The notes under the pieces are model-generated. The model did no database searches, was not told the origin of the DNA, and saw nothing but the letters and a program-made list of their open reading frames with translations. This document shows positions 25,478 to 33,004 of a stretch of 64,000 nt of DNA, in pieces. Position numbers and translations under genes: made by a program. Positions within the stretch are counted from its first letter, which is position 1. Each line of letters begins with the position of its first letter. The DNA is from CAXXOK01 sp963674895 (GTDB taxonomy: Bacteria > Bacillota > Clostridia > Christensenellales > Aristaeellaceae), in assembly GCA_963674895.2 (NCBI GenBank), contig CAXXCY010000003.1:1488001-1552000 (forward strand), in the 5' to 3' direction.

Positions 25478-27133
25478 TTAAATCCAGGTAGCGCCTTTCG
25501 CGGTGGACGTAACGTTGCGGGTAAACATGCGCAGGAACGGCTTAAACTTGCTTTCTTCCAGTTTCCAGTCTACCTTGCTCAGCCTTTCGGCAATCACCTC
25601 GTCGCTGACTTCCATGCGGATCACGCGATCCTTGACATTGACATAGATTTCATCGCCCTCTTCCACGGCCGCAAGCGGCCCCTTGATTGCCGCTTCCGGC
25701 GCCAGATAGCCGATGGAAAGGCCGGTAGTGCCTCCGGAAAAACGGCCGTCAGTAATGATGGCTACCTGATCGGCAAGCGTCATGCCCGCCACTTCTTTCT
25801 GGAAGGTAAAAGCAGAGGTGCCAAAGCGCCCTTTAGGCCCTAGATAACGGATAACCACGGCGTCGCCAGGCAGGATCTTTCCCGCGCGCAGTGCGGCAAT
25901 GGCGTCGTCCACTTCATGGAATATCTTCGCCTTGCCCCGGAATTCCATGAGGTTTTCAGGCACTGCGGCGGTCTTTAAAATCGCGCCGTCGGGGGCAATG
26001 TTACCGTACAGCACGGCAATTCCGCCTTCCGAAGACACCGGACTGTCTAACCTGCGGATACAATCATCATTATACACCGGAGAACCTTCATAGTTTTCCC
26101 GCAGGGTTTTGCCGTTAACAGTCATGCAATCGCTGTGCAGAAGCGGCAGCATCCTGCCCAGAAGTCCCTTCATGCCGCCGGCCTGGTCGAAATCTTTCAG
26201 GTAATACGGGCCGCTGGGCTGGAGGTGTGTCAGCAACGGGACCCTGTGGGAGCATTCGTCAAAGAACGCCCACCAATCCCTGTCCAGGCCGGCTTCGTGC
26301 GCAATCGCCGGAATGTGCAGCAGCAGGTTCGTAGACCCGGCAACCGCAGTATCGACGATAATCGCGTTTTCAATTGCTTTTTCCGTAATGATGTTGCGTG
26401 CCGTGATCCCTTCGCGCAGCATTTTCATCACCAGCTTGCCGCCTTCGTAGCCCATGCCGCCCAGACGCTTGTCCGTCGCATTGATCGAGGCGTTGCCCGG
26501 AACCGTCATGCCCAGCGCCTCGGCGATGAAACACATGCTGGATGCCGTGGTCATTGATCCGCAGGCGCCGCAGCCCATATGGGCACTTTCCATCATATCC
26601 TGGAATTCATTCTTAGGCAATTTCCCTTCCATGACTTTCCCTACGCTTGATGATACTTTTACCAACCCGATTTCTTCTCCGCGGTAAAAACAGTGCGGCA
26701 TATACCCGCCGGTAACCACCACGGCGGGAATGTCCAGCCGGGCGCAGGCCATCAGATGACCGGGCACGATCGAGTCACAGGTGGACAGCAGCACCATGCC
26801 GTCGAACATGTTGGCTTCCACGTTCAATTCCACCTCGTCGGCGATCAGGTTTCGGCTGGGCAGCTCGATATAGCGGGGGTCCTTGAGCACCATACCGTCG
26901 CAAAGGCCCGTCGTGGTCACTTCAAACGGCAGGCCGCCGGCATCGCGGATACCCTGCTTGACGCGTTCCGCAATCTCACGCAGGTGCACGTGCCCGGGAT
27001 TATATTCGTTCCACGAGTTGACGACGGCGATATACGGCCGTTTCACCTCGTCCTTCGTATAGCCAAGTCCGAATAAAATACCGTCACGCTTTACACTGGC
27101 GACCCCGAATTCCCATTTGCTCCGTTCGTTCAT
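25478..27133 (-). CDS. IlvD/Edd-family sugar-acid dehydratase
   Basis: A 551-residue Fe-S dehydratase. Cluster and active-site segments are visible: the Cys in LLSTCDSIVPGHLMACARLD, GCGACGSMTTASSMCF, and near the C-terminus GRFSGGTTGLSIGYLAPEA. The ATG at 27133 has CGGAGGGG upstream. Biosynthetic IlvD, 6-phosphogluconate dehydratase and pentonate/hexonate dehydratases all share this fold. Sugar-operon context, and the lack of branched-chain amino acid genes, favour an L-arabonate/D-xylonate-type dehydratase giving a 2-keto-3-deoxy acid. The next gene upstream is an aldolase of the matching type, 14 nt away. Confidence 0.88.
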   Translation of the reverse strand: MNERSKWEFGVASVKRDGILFGLGYTKDEVKRPYIAVVNSWNEYNPGHVHLREIAERVKQGIRDAGGLPFEVTTTGLCDGMVLKDPRYIELPSRNLIADEVELNVEANMFDGMVLLSTCDSIVPGHLMACARLDIPAVVVTGGYMPHCFYRGEEIGLVKVSSSVGKVMEGKLPKNEFQDMMESAHMGCGACGSMTTASSMCFIAEALGMTVPGNASINATDKRLGGMGYEGGKLVMKMLREGITARNIITEKAIENAIIVDTAVAGSTNLLLHIPAIAHEAGLDRDWWAFFDECSHRVPLLTHLQPSGPYYLKDFDQAGGMKGLLGRMLPLLHSDCMTVNGKTLRENYEGSPVYNDDCIRRLDSPVSSEGGIAVLYGNIAPDGAILKTAAVPENLMEFRGKAKIFHEVDDAIAALRAGKILPGDAVVIRYLGPKGRFGTSAFTFQKEVAGMTLADQVAIITDGRFSGGTTGLSIGYLAPEAAIKGPLAAVEEGDEIYVNVKDRVIRMEVSDEVIAERLSKVDWKLEESKFKPFLRMFTRNVTSTAKGATWI

Positions 27134-27147
27134 GGTTTTCCCCTCCG

Positions 27148-28050
27148 TTAATCCTTGTCTTGTTGTTCCAATTGTTCCATCGCTGCCGTAAGTTTGACGC
27201 GCTGCCCGCCGGTCAGCGGCGCAAAGGGCGACGTCATCACAGCCCGGCAAATCCCCTTTAGGCTGATACAGTATTTAAGTTCCCCCGGGAACATCCCAAA
27301 CATCGTGACCAGCGACACATACTCCAGCAACCTGCTTTGCAGCGCCTCCGCCTGCAGGATATCCCCTTTGCCGAAAGCCTGCCAAAGCATCGGGGCTATC
27401 GCCGGCGCCAAATTGCCAATCACGGTGACGCCCGCGCCGCAGCCCTGCCGGAAACTTGTTAAAAACAGCCGGTCGCTTCCCTGGATCACGTTGAAATCCG
27501 GCCTGTTTTCCTTGGCCATGGCAAGCAGCGCCGCGAAATACTCTTCGTCTCGGTCGCTTTCCTTAATACCCGCGATACGCGGGTTATCCATCAGCCTGCG
27601 CACAGCGCCCAGGCCGATCTTCGAACCTACAAAACGTGAAATGTTGTACAGATACACCGGTACGTCCGCCGCCTGCGCCGCTTCGCTGAAATAGCGGACC
27701 ATTCCGTCGTCCCCGGACGGATAAAAACACGGCAGCGTCAAGATAACTGCATCCGCACCGGCCTTCTGCGCGTCTGCAATGTTTTGAATGGCCAGGCGGG
27801 TGGACGTTGATCCGCATCCGGCAATCAACGGCATAGTTTTAGGCATACTCCCGCGGACCGCTGATAAAAATGCGGTTTTATTCCCGCGCGTCAGCGCGAT
27901 CTGTTCGCCGGTCGATCCCAGCGCCAGCAGACCATCTACGCCGCCTCCGACCACATACTCCGTCAGGCGGGCCGACGCGTCAAGGTCGATATCCTCATTC
28001 TCTGAAAGAGGCGTGACCAACGCGCATAAGATTCCCCGCATCGTTTCCAA
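27148..28050 (-). CDS. DapA-family 2-keto-3-deoxy acid aldolase/dehydratase
   Basis: A 300-residue class I lyase: pyruvate loop LALGSTGEQIAL, active Tyr in VPVYLYNISRFVG, Schiff-base Lys in IAGIKESDRD. The start is TTG at 28050, because AGGAGG lies nine nt before it while the in-frame ATG at 28041 is 18 nt away. Beside two sugar-acid dehydratases it should split 2-keto-3-deoxy acids to pyruvate and an aldehyde, or dehydrate a 2-keto-3-deoxypentonate to 2-oxoglutarate semialdehyde. The two reactions cannot be told apart from sequence here. Confidence 0.88.
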   Translation of the reverse strand: METMRGILCALVTPLSENEDIDLDASARLTEYVVGGGVDGLLALGSTGEQIALTRGNKTAFLSAVRGSMPKTMPLIAGCGSTSTRLAIQNIADAQKAGADAVILTLPCFYPSGDDGMVRYFSEAAQAADVPVYLYNISRFVGSKIGLGAVRRLMDNPRIAGIKESDRDEEYFAALLAMAKENRPDFNVIQGSDRLFLTSFRQGCGAGVTVIGNLAPAIAPMLWQAFGKGDILQAEALQSRLLEYVSLVTMFGMFPGELKYCISLKGICRAVMTSPFAPLTGGQRVKLTAAMEQLEQQDKD

Positions 28051-28068
28051 ATCACACTTCCTCCTTTC

Positions 28069-29334
28069 CTAGATGTGATAAGCGTCCCCAAACGCCTCAC
28101 AAGCCTTGATAAAGCATTCCATCGGCACACGGGCAACGCCCGCGCCAAGCCTTCGGCCGCTTTTGGAAATCATACCGCCGTGAACGACGGGCTGGATTCC
28201 GGTTTTAAGAACTTTCCGCATGTCGATACCCAACGGCGAGCCCTGATAATCCAGCGCAGGTATCAGATAAAACCGGTGGCTGTCCAGCGTGATCTGCCCG
28301 ATTTCCCGGCTGCGTTCCACACCGTCCGTCCAGGTCAGATCCTGCGCGCGCATTACAGCCGGCGCCGCCGCCGCCGCGCTGCCGCCCAGCCCCGCAGCCT
28401 CCAGCATGCAGCTGTCGCCGATCCAGGGCAGGACGTCGTCCAGGTTGATATCGGCCGAAACGTAGCTGCCTTCCAGCATCGGCGCAGGCGCGGTGAACCA
28501 CCGGTTTCCAAGCCCCGCGAGTTTAATGCCGAAGGTTGCGCCGTTTCCCATCATCGCCGTGACGACGGTTGAATACGGCACATCGCGCACACCCTCCAGC
28601 AGCGACATCGCGGCGGCCATCCCCAGCGGATGGAAAAAGCGCACCGTTCCATACAGCAGCTCCACGCACTGGTTTTTTAATGCCTGTTCCAGCTCGGAAT
28701 CATACAGGAGTTTCATCAGTTCGTTGGTCAGAATCAGGCCGCAGGCATCCTGCCGGGAATGCAGTTCGTCGCCCATTTCCACGCCGCGTACGATCATCCG
28801 CTTGAGGCCGATACCGCCGCAGCCTTTCAACACCTTATCAAACGCGGGGCCGACAACATCATGCATATTGTGCAGGTGCGCGCTGATAGCGTCGTTGAGC
28901 ACGCCCCATCCGGCCAGGCCTCCCCGGTTCGGCCCTTCAAACGGCGCGCAAAAGCCCAGCACGCCGGTATAGCGGTCTTCCACGACATTGACGACCATGG
29001 ACGGCGTAGCGATACCCGAACCCGGAATCACGATGTGGTAATCGTTTCCGGCGGCAAACTCGATCTCGCCGTTTGCCAGCATCCTGCGCGCCTGTTCCTG
29101 CGTATCGGCATATCCTTCAAACAGCACGCCGTTGACGCCGCCCTGCCGCTGCGTTTCGCACATATCCTCCCATGCGATGGCCGGCCCCGAATGCAGGATC
29201 AGCCGGTCGTGGAAACCCGGAATGCATTCAGCAGCAGGCTGCATCCCGACCCAATACGGGTCGCTGTTTTGCATTCTGTCCATCACGAACGCATTGGCGG
29301 TTTTGACACGATTGACAATCTCGCTGTTCCTCAT
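28069..29334 (-). CDS. DUF1116 protein (YlbE/AllG-like subunit)
   Basis: A 421-residue protein matching the DUF1116 family throughout: SDPYWVGMQPAAECIPG near the N-terminus, ILHSGPAIAWEDM, LFEGYADTQEQA, IVRGVEMGDELHSRQDA, VTAMMGNGATFGIKLAGLGN and ALDYQGSPLGIDMRKVLKTG. In E. coli the homologue YlbE (AllG), with FdrA (AllF) and YlbF (AllH), forms oxamate transcarbamylase. All three partners are present in this operon. The start is the ATG at 29334, nine nt after the DUF2877 stop. Here there are no allantoin or purine genes, so the acyl donor is probably different. Confidence 0.88.
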   Translation of the reverse strand: MRNSEIVNRVKTANAFVMDRMQNSDPYWVGMQPAAECIPGFHDRLILHSGPAIAWEDMCETQRQGGVNGVLFEGYADTQEQARRMLANGEIEFAAGNDYHIVIPGSGIATPSMVVNVVEDRYTGVLGFCAPFEGPNRGGLAGWGVLNDAISAHLHNMHDVVGPAFDKVLKGCGGIGLKRMIVRGVEMGDELHSRQDACGLILTNELMKLLYDSELEQALKNQCVELLYGTVRFFHPLGMAAAMSLLEGVRDVPYSTVVTAMMGNGATFGIKLAGLGNRWFTAPAPMLEGSYVSADINLDDVLPWIGDSCMLEAAGLGGSAAAAAPAVMRAQDLTWTDGVERSREIGQITLDSHRFYLIPALDYQGSPLGIDMRKVLKTGIQPVVHGGMISKSGRRLGAGVARVPMECFIKACEAFGDAYHI

Positions 29335-29342
29335 GTTTCGAT

Positions 29343-30134
29343 CTATCCTTCCTGCTCGCATATGATTTCACAGATTACCTCTACCCCATGCAGCATATCG
29401 CTTCCGGACGAAGCGCCCCACGCCGCTGCATGCCTCACTGCCCGCGGCAGACCGTTTGAATCAGCTTCGAAAATTGCCTGTATCCGTTCGGTGAAATACC
29501 CCTGTCCCGCGCAGCGAAGATATTTGGCGCTCACATCCGTCGTTCTTTCCAAAAGCGAAACAGGCATCGGAAAGCGAATGCCCTCCGAGCGGCGCAGCAC
29601 CGCCAGAATCCCGATGACTGCGTCGTCCGCGGACGGGGTCAGTCCCTGCCCCAAGCCGATCAATCGGTATAGGATCCGGTGTGCCATCATAGACTGATTC
29701 CGTAGGATGGATTCTGCGGCGTCATGCAGGTCAGCCTGCGATTCGGCGCTTAAGGCTAGCCTTGGAATCCCGGCATCCTGAATCGCCCGGAGTATTTCCG
29801 CCCCACTAAACGCGCCGGTCACCATGCCGCCGTTCCAACCGTCTATGCGCAGCGGGATGTTTACATCGTTCCAGGCCAGTTCAGCTTCGGACAAACAGAT
29901 ATCCGCGGTTTTCGCCGCCGAAGAGAGCCGCCTAAATTCTTCGGCATTGAGCCTGATACTGTCGGGTATCCGTTCGTCCCCCTGCACCACGGTTATCATC
30001 CGGCGGCCAAACATGATATTGCACACATGTTCAAACACCGAGTGGATTACCCCATGCAGGGGCTCCTCCTGGAGCGGAGCAATCAAACTCAGGATTCCGC
30101 CAGCCATTGCACGATCTGCTTTGCTATCATCCAT
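29343..30134 (-). CDS. DUF2877 protein (YlbF/AllH-like subunit)
   Basis: A 263-residue protein of the family that accompanies FdrA and DUF1116. The most telling part is LIGLGQGLTPSADDAVIGIL, the conserved core of DUF2877, followed by TTDVSAKYLRCAGQGYF. The ATG at 30134 has GAGGA upstream and overlaps the kinase gene by 46 nt, so translation is coupled. It is one of three presumed subunits of an acyl/carbamoyl transferase complex. It is shorter and more diverged than DUF1116 at its N-terminus. Confidence 0.8.
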   Translation of the reverse strand: MDDSKADRAMAGGILSLIAPLQEEPLHGVIHSVFEHVCNIMFGRRMITVVQGDERIPDSIRLNAEEFRRLSSAAKTADICLSEAELAWNDVNIPLRIDGWNGGMVTGAFSGAEILRAIQDAGIPRLALSAESQADLHDAAESILRNQSMMAHRILYRLIGLGQGLTPSADDAVIGILAVLRRSEGIRFPMPVSLLERTTDVSAKYLRCAGQGYFTERIQAIFEADSNGLPRAVRHAAAWGASSGSDMLHGVEVICEIICEQEG

Positions 30135-31270
30135 TCCTCATTCGTCTCCATGACCAGCACGGTGACCAGGCTGTCCGGCGCGCTGATCCTTTCCCGGTTC
30201 TCCCTGTTTGCTTCCCTGTCCAGCTTGACCCCCAGGTACGCAAAGGTTGCCAGCGCCTTGCTGCGTGTAACCGCGCTCTTTTGCCCAATCCCGCCGGTAA
30301 ACACGACTGTGTCCAAACCGCCCAGATACGCCGACGCCATGCCGATATAACCCGCAATATTATCGCAGAACGCGTCGATGGCAAGCTGTGCGTCCGGGTT
30401 TCCCTCGTCTGCCGCCGCTTCAATCTCACGCATATCGTTGCTGATTCCGCTCAGCCCCAGAAATCCGCTTTTGGTTGACAGCGCATCCCATACCGCGTCC
30501 AACCCGCCAAGTTTTTTCTCCAATACTCGCAGACAAAACGGATCGAAATCACCGACACGGTTGTTCTGAAACAGACCGGACTGCGGCGTAGCGCCCATCG
30601 TGGTGAAGACGCTTTTTCCGTCCAGAATCGCGCACAGCGAACTGGAACCGCCGAGGTGAACGGATACCACGCGTCTGCAGTTTGGGTATTGCGCCTGTAC
30701 GCTTTGCGCAATATAGCTGTGGCTTGCGCCATGGAAGCCGTAACGGCGGACGCCCCACGCCCGCCAGGCTTTGGGCACGCCATATACGGCGCGATACAGA
30801 GGCACTGTGGCATGGAACGCCGTTTCAAAGCATGCGATTTGCGTAAGTTCCGGGTAACGGTCAAGCAAACTCCGCATCAGGGAGATATACACGGGATTAT
30901 GCGCGGGCGCAAGCGGGACCATCTCTTTCATTTTATGAAGCAACGCATCCGTCACCCTCTGCGGCCCGCTGACCTCCCCTGCTAAAACTGCCTTATATCC
31001 GGTAGCCGCGAGTTCATCGGGGCCCTCCAATATGCCGTGCCGCCTGAGCTGTTCTAGGCAAAACGCAAACGCATCGTTATGATCCCTGCAGAAAACCGCG
31101 CCCCGCTGCTTATCCGCAGACCGGCTCAGCGACCACTGCCCCGTTTCGGCTCCGATGGATTCCACCGTTCCCGTAGCCAGCGGTTTCAGCGTATGGTCCA
31201 TGGAGTCCATATCAAACAGCTTGAACTTGAAACTCGTTGAACCCAGGTTCAGCACCAGGATTTTTTTCAT
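30089..31270 (-). CDS. Acetate-kinase-family acyl kinase, divergent
   Basis: A 393-residue ASKHA kinase. Conserved are Asn8 (VLNLGSTSFKF), PLAPAHNP, FETAFHATVPLY, RRYGFHGASH (His180), HLGGSSSLCAILDGKS, MGATPQSGLF with Arg238 in NNRVGDFDP, LSGISNDMR and TNEEWMIA. Two substrate-site positions depart from AckA. The motif normally reading GHRVVHGG is GYKAVLAGE, putting Lys93 where AckA has its substrate Arg. The Leu of PLAPLHNP is Ala123, which would enlarge the acyl pocket. It stands where a carbamate kinase stands in FdrA operons elsewhere, and its ATG overlaps the preceding stop (ATGA). I infer it makes ATP from an acyl phosphate larger than acetyl phosphate. Confidence 0.85.
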   Translation of the reverse strand: MKKILVLNLGSTSFKFKLFDMDSMDHTLKPLATGTVESIGAETGQWSLSRSADKQRGAVFCRDHNDAFAFCLEQLRRHGILEGPDELAATGYKAVLAGEVSGPQRVTDALLHKMKEMVPLAPAHNPVYISLMRSLLDRYPELTQIACFETAFHATVPLYRAVYGVPKAWRAWGVRRYGFHGASHSYIAQSVQAQYPNCRRVVSVHLGGSSSLCAILDGKSVFTTMGATPQSGLFQNNRVGDFDPFCLRVLEKKLGGLDAVWDALSTKSGFLGLSGISNDMREIEAAADEGNPDAQLAIDAFCDNIAGYIGMASAYLGGLDTVVFTGGIGQKSAVTRSKALATFAYLGVKLDREANRENRERISAPDSLVTVLVMETNEEWMIAKQIVQWLAES

Positions 31271-31449
31271 TCGTTTTCCTCCAGTACCCGGAGGATTTCA
31301 CGAACCCTATCCGGAAGGTTGACCACTTTTGGCGGCCTCCAGTCCATCATTATAACGTCGATCCCCTGCTCCTGCAGCGCTTCTCCCAGCAGGGCCGCCC
31401 CGATATTGACCGCTTTGATCGGGGAGTTGAAAATGTTATTCTCCCGCAC
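31267..31449 (-). CDS. Stand-alone FdrA C-terminal domain (60 residues)
   Basis: A small protein containing SPIKAVNIGAALLGEALQEQ and VIMMDWRPPK. This is the motif that ends full-length FdrA proteins; E. coli FdrA closes with a similar VINIGL...W-P segment. Start is GTG at 31449 with GGAGA nine nt upstream, overlapping the FdrA gene by 14 nt; the stop overlaps the kinase start. The clean SD and both overlaps argue for a genuine split gene rather than a frameshift. Presumably it re-associates with FdrA. Confidence 0.75.
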   Translation of the reverse strand: MRENNIFNSPIKAVNIGAALLGEALQEQGIDVIMMDWRPPKVVNLPDRVREILRVLEENE

Positions 31450-33004
31450 CTGAAAGCATCTCCCTTCTGGATTTGATTATCAGCGCCGCAAACCGGGCGG
31501 CGGCGCCGTTATTCTCCAGAACGATTACGCCCGCCTCCCGGAGGATCCGGTCCTGCACGGTCAGGTTCTGCGGATCGAGGTCTGAGCCGCAGATCGAAGC
31601 GACAACGCACAAGCTCCGGCCTTCCATATTTACGCGTTTTATTTCATTCCGTATTACGGGCGCCATCATGCCGGCGGGATCCTCGCACAGCGCATACCCC
31701 AGCAGGAAATCCATCAGGATAACAGCCGTTTCAGGATCGCGCGCTTCCTGTATAAAACGGGAAATACGCGGAGTGGGATCGATAGCAACGTGCGGCTTTC
31801 CCTGCGTAAACTCTTCGGCGCCAACGTCGATCAGGCAATCGCCCTTGCTGTGGAAAGGGTCGTCCAGTTTATATTCGGGTGAAAACGCTATATTGCCGTA
31901 TAGGGGCCCAATCCGCATTTCGGCCAGCGTCAGCGTCTCTTCCGCCAGCGATCCGCCGCAGTACAAGCCGCGGATATAGCGCTGCTCTCCCGTAAATTTC
32001 ACAGCCTGTGCGCGCGCATCGACGAGCAGCGTTTGATCATATTCTGCTTCAGACGGCGGAATATACTCTTTCCGTTCCGCCAGGGCCATGGCAATGCGCG
32101 CCGTATCCTCAAAGGTGACCGCAGCATGCGCGCCGCCGGCTCTGGCCAGTGCCGGATCGCTGTTGATAAACTGCGCGACAACCGGTTTGCGGCAGCGTTT
32201 GACTTTTTGAAAGATCTTTCCCGCTACCGTTTTATCCGGCGGTTTGGAAATCAGAGCAATCACGGCTGTATCCGGATCGTTTTCCAGAATATCGATGCTC
32301 TGCAGCATCGTGATGCCGCCGACTTCCCCGTGCAAATCCCGCCCGCCGACGCCGATCGCATGGCTGACGCCCGCGCCGTTCTTGTGCAGGATATTCATCA
32401 CCTCCTGCATTCCGCTCCCGCTGGCGGCCGCGATGCCGATATTGCCGCGCCGCACCTTGCTGCATAAGCCGATCGCGACCCCGTTGATGAAGGACAGCCC
32501 GCAATCCGGCCCCATCATCAGCAAGCCTTTATCACGAGCCATGGTTTTCAAAGCGATTTCCTCTTCCAGCGGAACATTGTCGCTGAACATGAAAACATTC
32601 ATCCCCATTTCCAGAGCCTGCTTCGCCTCCGCCGCGGCATACCGGCCGTTGACAGAGATTACCGCCAGATTGCGGTCCTTCCGCCCCAGGGCCGCAAGCG
32701 AACGAACGGAGCGCTGCCCTTTGGGCGCGTTATTTTGCAGAAGCAATCGGAAAAACGCGGCCTGCCCCAAAGTCAATGCGGCCTCATCATCTGCCGCAAT
32801 CGCCAGAATCAGGTCGTTGACCGATGCGGCGCGCCCTTCGTCGGTCAGCAAGCCAAGTTCCTGCATGGTATCCTTGTTCAGCGGCGTTCCCATGCCCGCA
32901 GAAACATTTTGCACCCCGTCCAAATCGCTGACCTGTTTTGCCATGCGCATCAGCATGACAGAGTCAAAATATCGTTCTTTATCAACGAAATTACGAATAA
33001 TCAT
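31436..33004 (-). CDS. fdrA: FdrA-like acyl/carbamoyl transferase subunit (succinyl-CoA-ligase-related)
   Basis: A 522-residue protein with the FdrA layout: N-terminal NVSAGMGTPLNKDTMQELGL, a CoA-binding-like Rossmann region with FMFSDNVPLEEEIALK and MMGPDCGLSFING, IGIAAASGSGMQEVMNIL, then GVGGRDLHGEVGGITMLQSI and the ligase-type domain with PVVAQFINSD. The last ~60 residues found in E. coli FdrA are missing from this polypeptide and encoded by the next small gene. FdrA is the large subunit of oxamate transcarbamylase in E. coli. Here it is fused by operon structure to an acetate-kinase homologue and sugar-acid genes. It overlaps the flavoprotein stop by 14 nt. Confidence 0.88.
   Translation of the reverse strand: MIIRNFVDKERYFDSVMLMRMAKQVSDLDGVQNVSAGMGTPLNKDTMQELGLLTDEGRAASVNDLILAIAADDEAALTLGQAAFFRLLLQNNAPKGQRSVRSLAALGRKDRNLAVISVNGRYAAAEAKQALEMGMNVFMFSDNVPLEEEIALKTMARDKGLLMMGPDCGLSFINGVAIGLCSKVRRGNIGIAAASGSGMQEVMNILHKNGAGVSHAIGVGGRDLHGEVGGITMLQSIDILENDPDTAVIALISKPPDKTVAGKIFQKVKRCRKPVVAQFINSDPALARAGGAHAAVTFEDTARIAMALAERKEYIPPSEAEYDQTLLVDARAQAVKFTGEQRYIRGLYCGGSLAEETLTLAEMRIGPLYGNIAFSPEYKLDDPFHSKGDCLIDVGAEEFTQGKPHVAIDPTPRISRFIQEARDPETAVILMDFLLGYALCEDPAGMMAPVIRNEIKRVNMEGRSLCVVASICGSDLDPQNLTVQDRILREAGVIVLENNGAAARFAALIIKSRREMLSGAGE

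Noticed and set aside
30089..31270. Carbamate kinase, the usual partner of FdrA operons
   Set aside because: The sequence has the acetate-kinase signatures (RRYGFHG, MGATP, NNRVGDFDP) and not the amino-acid-kinase fold of carbamate kinases.
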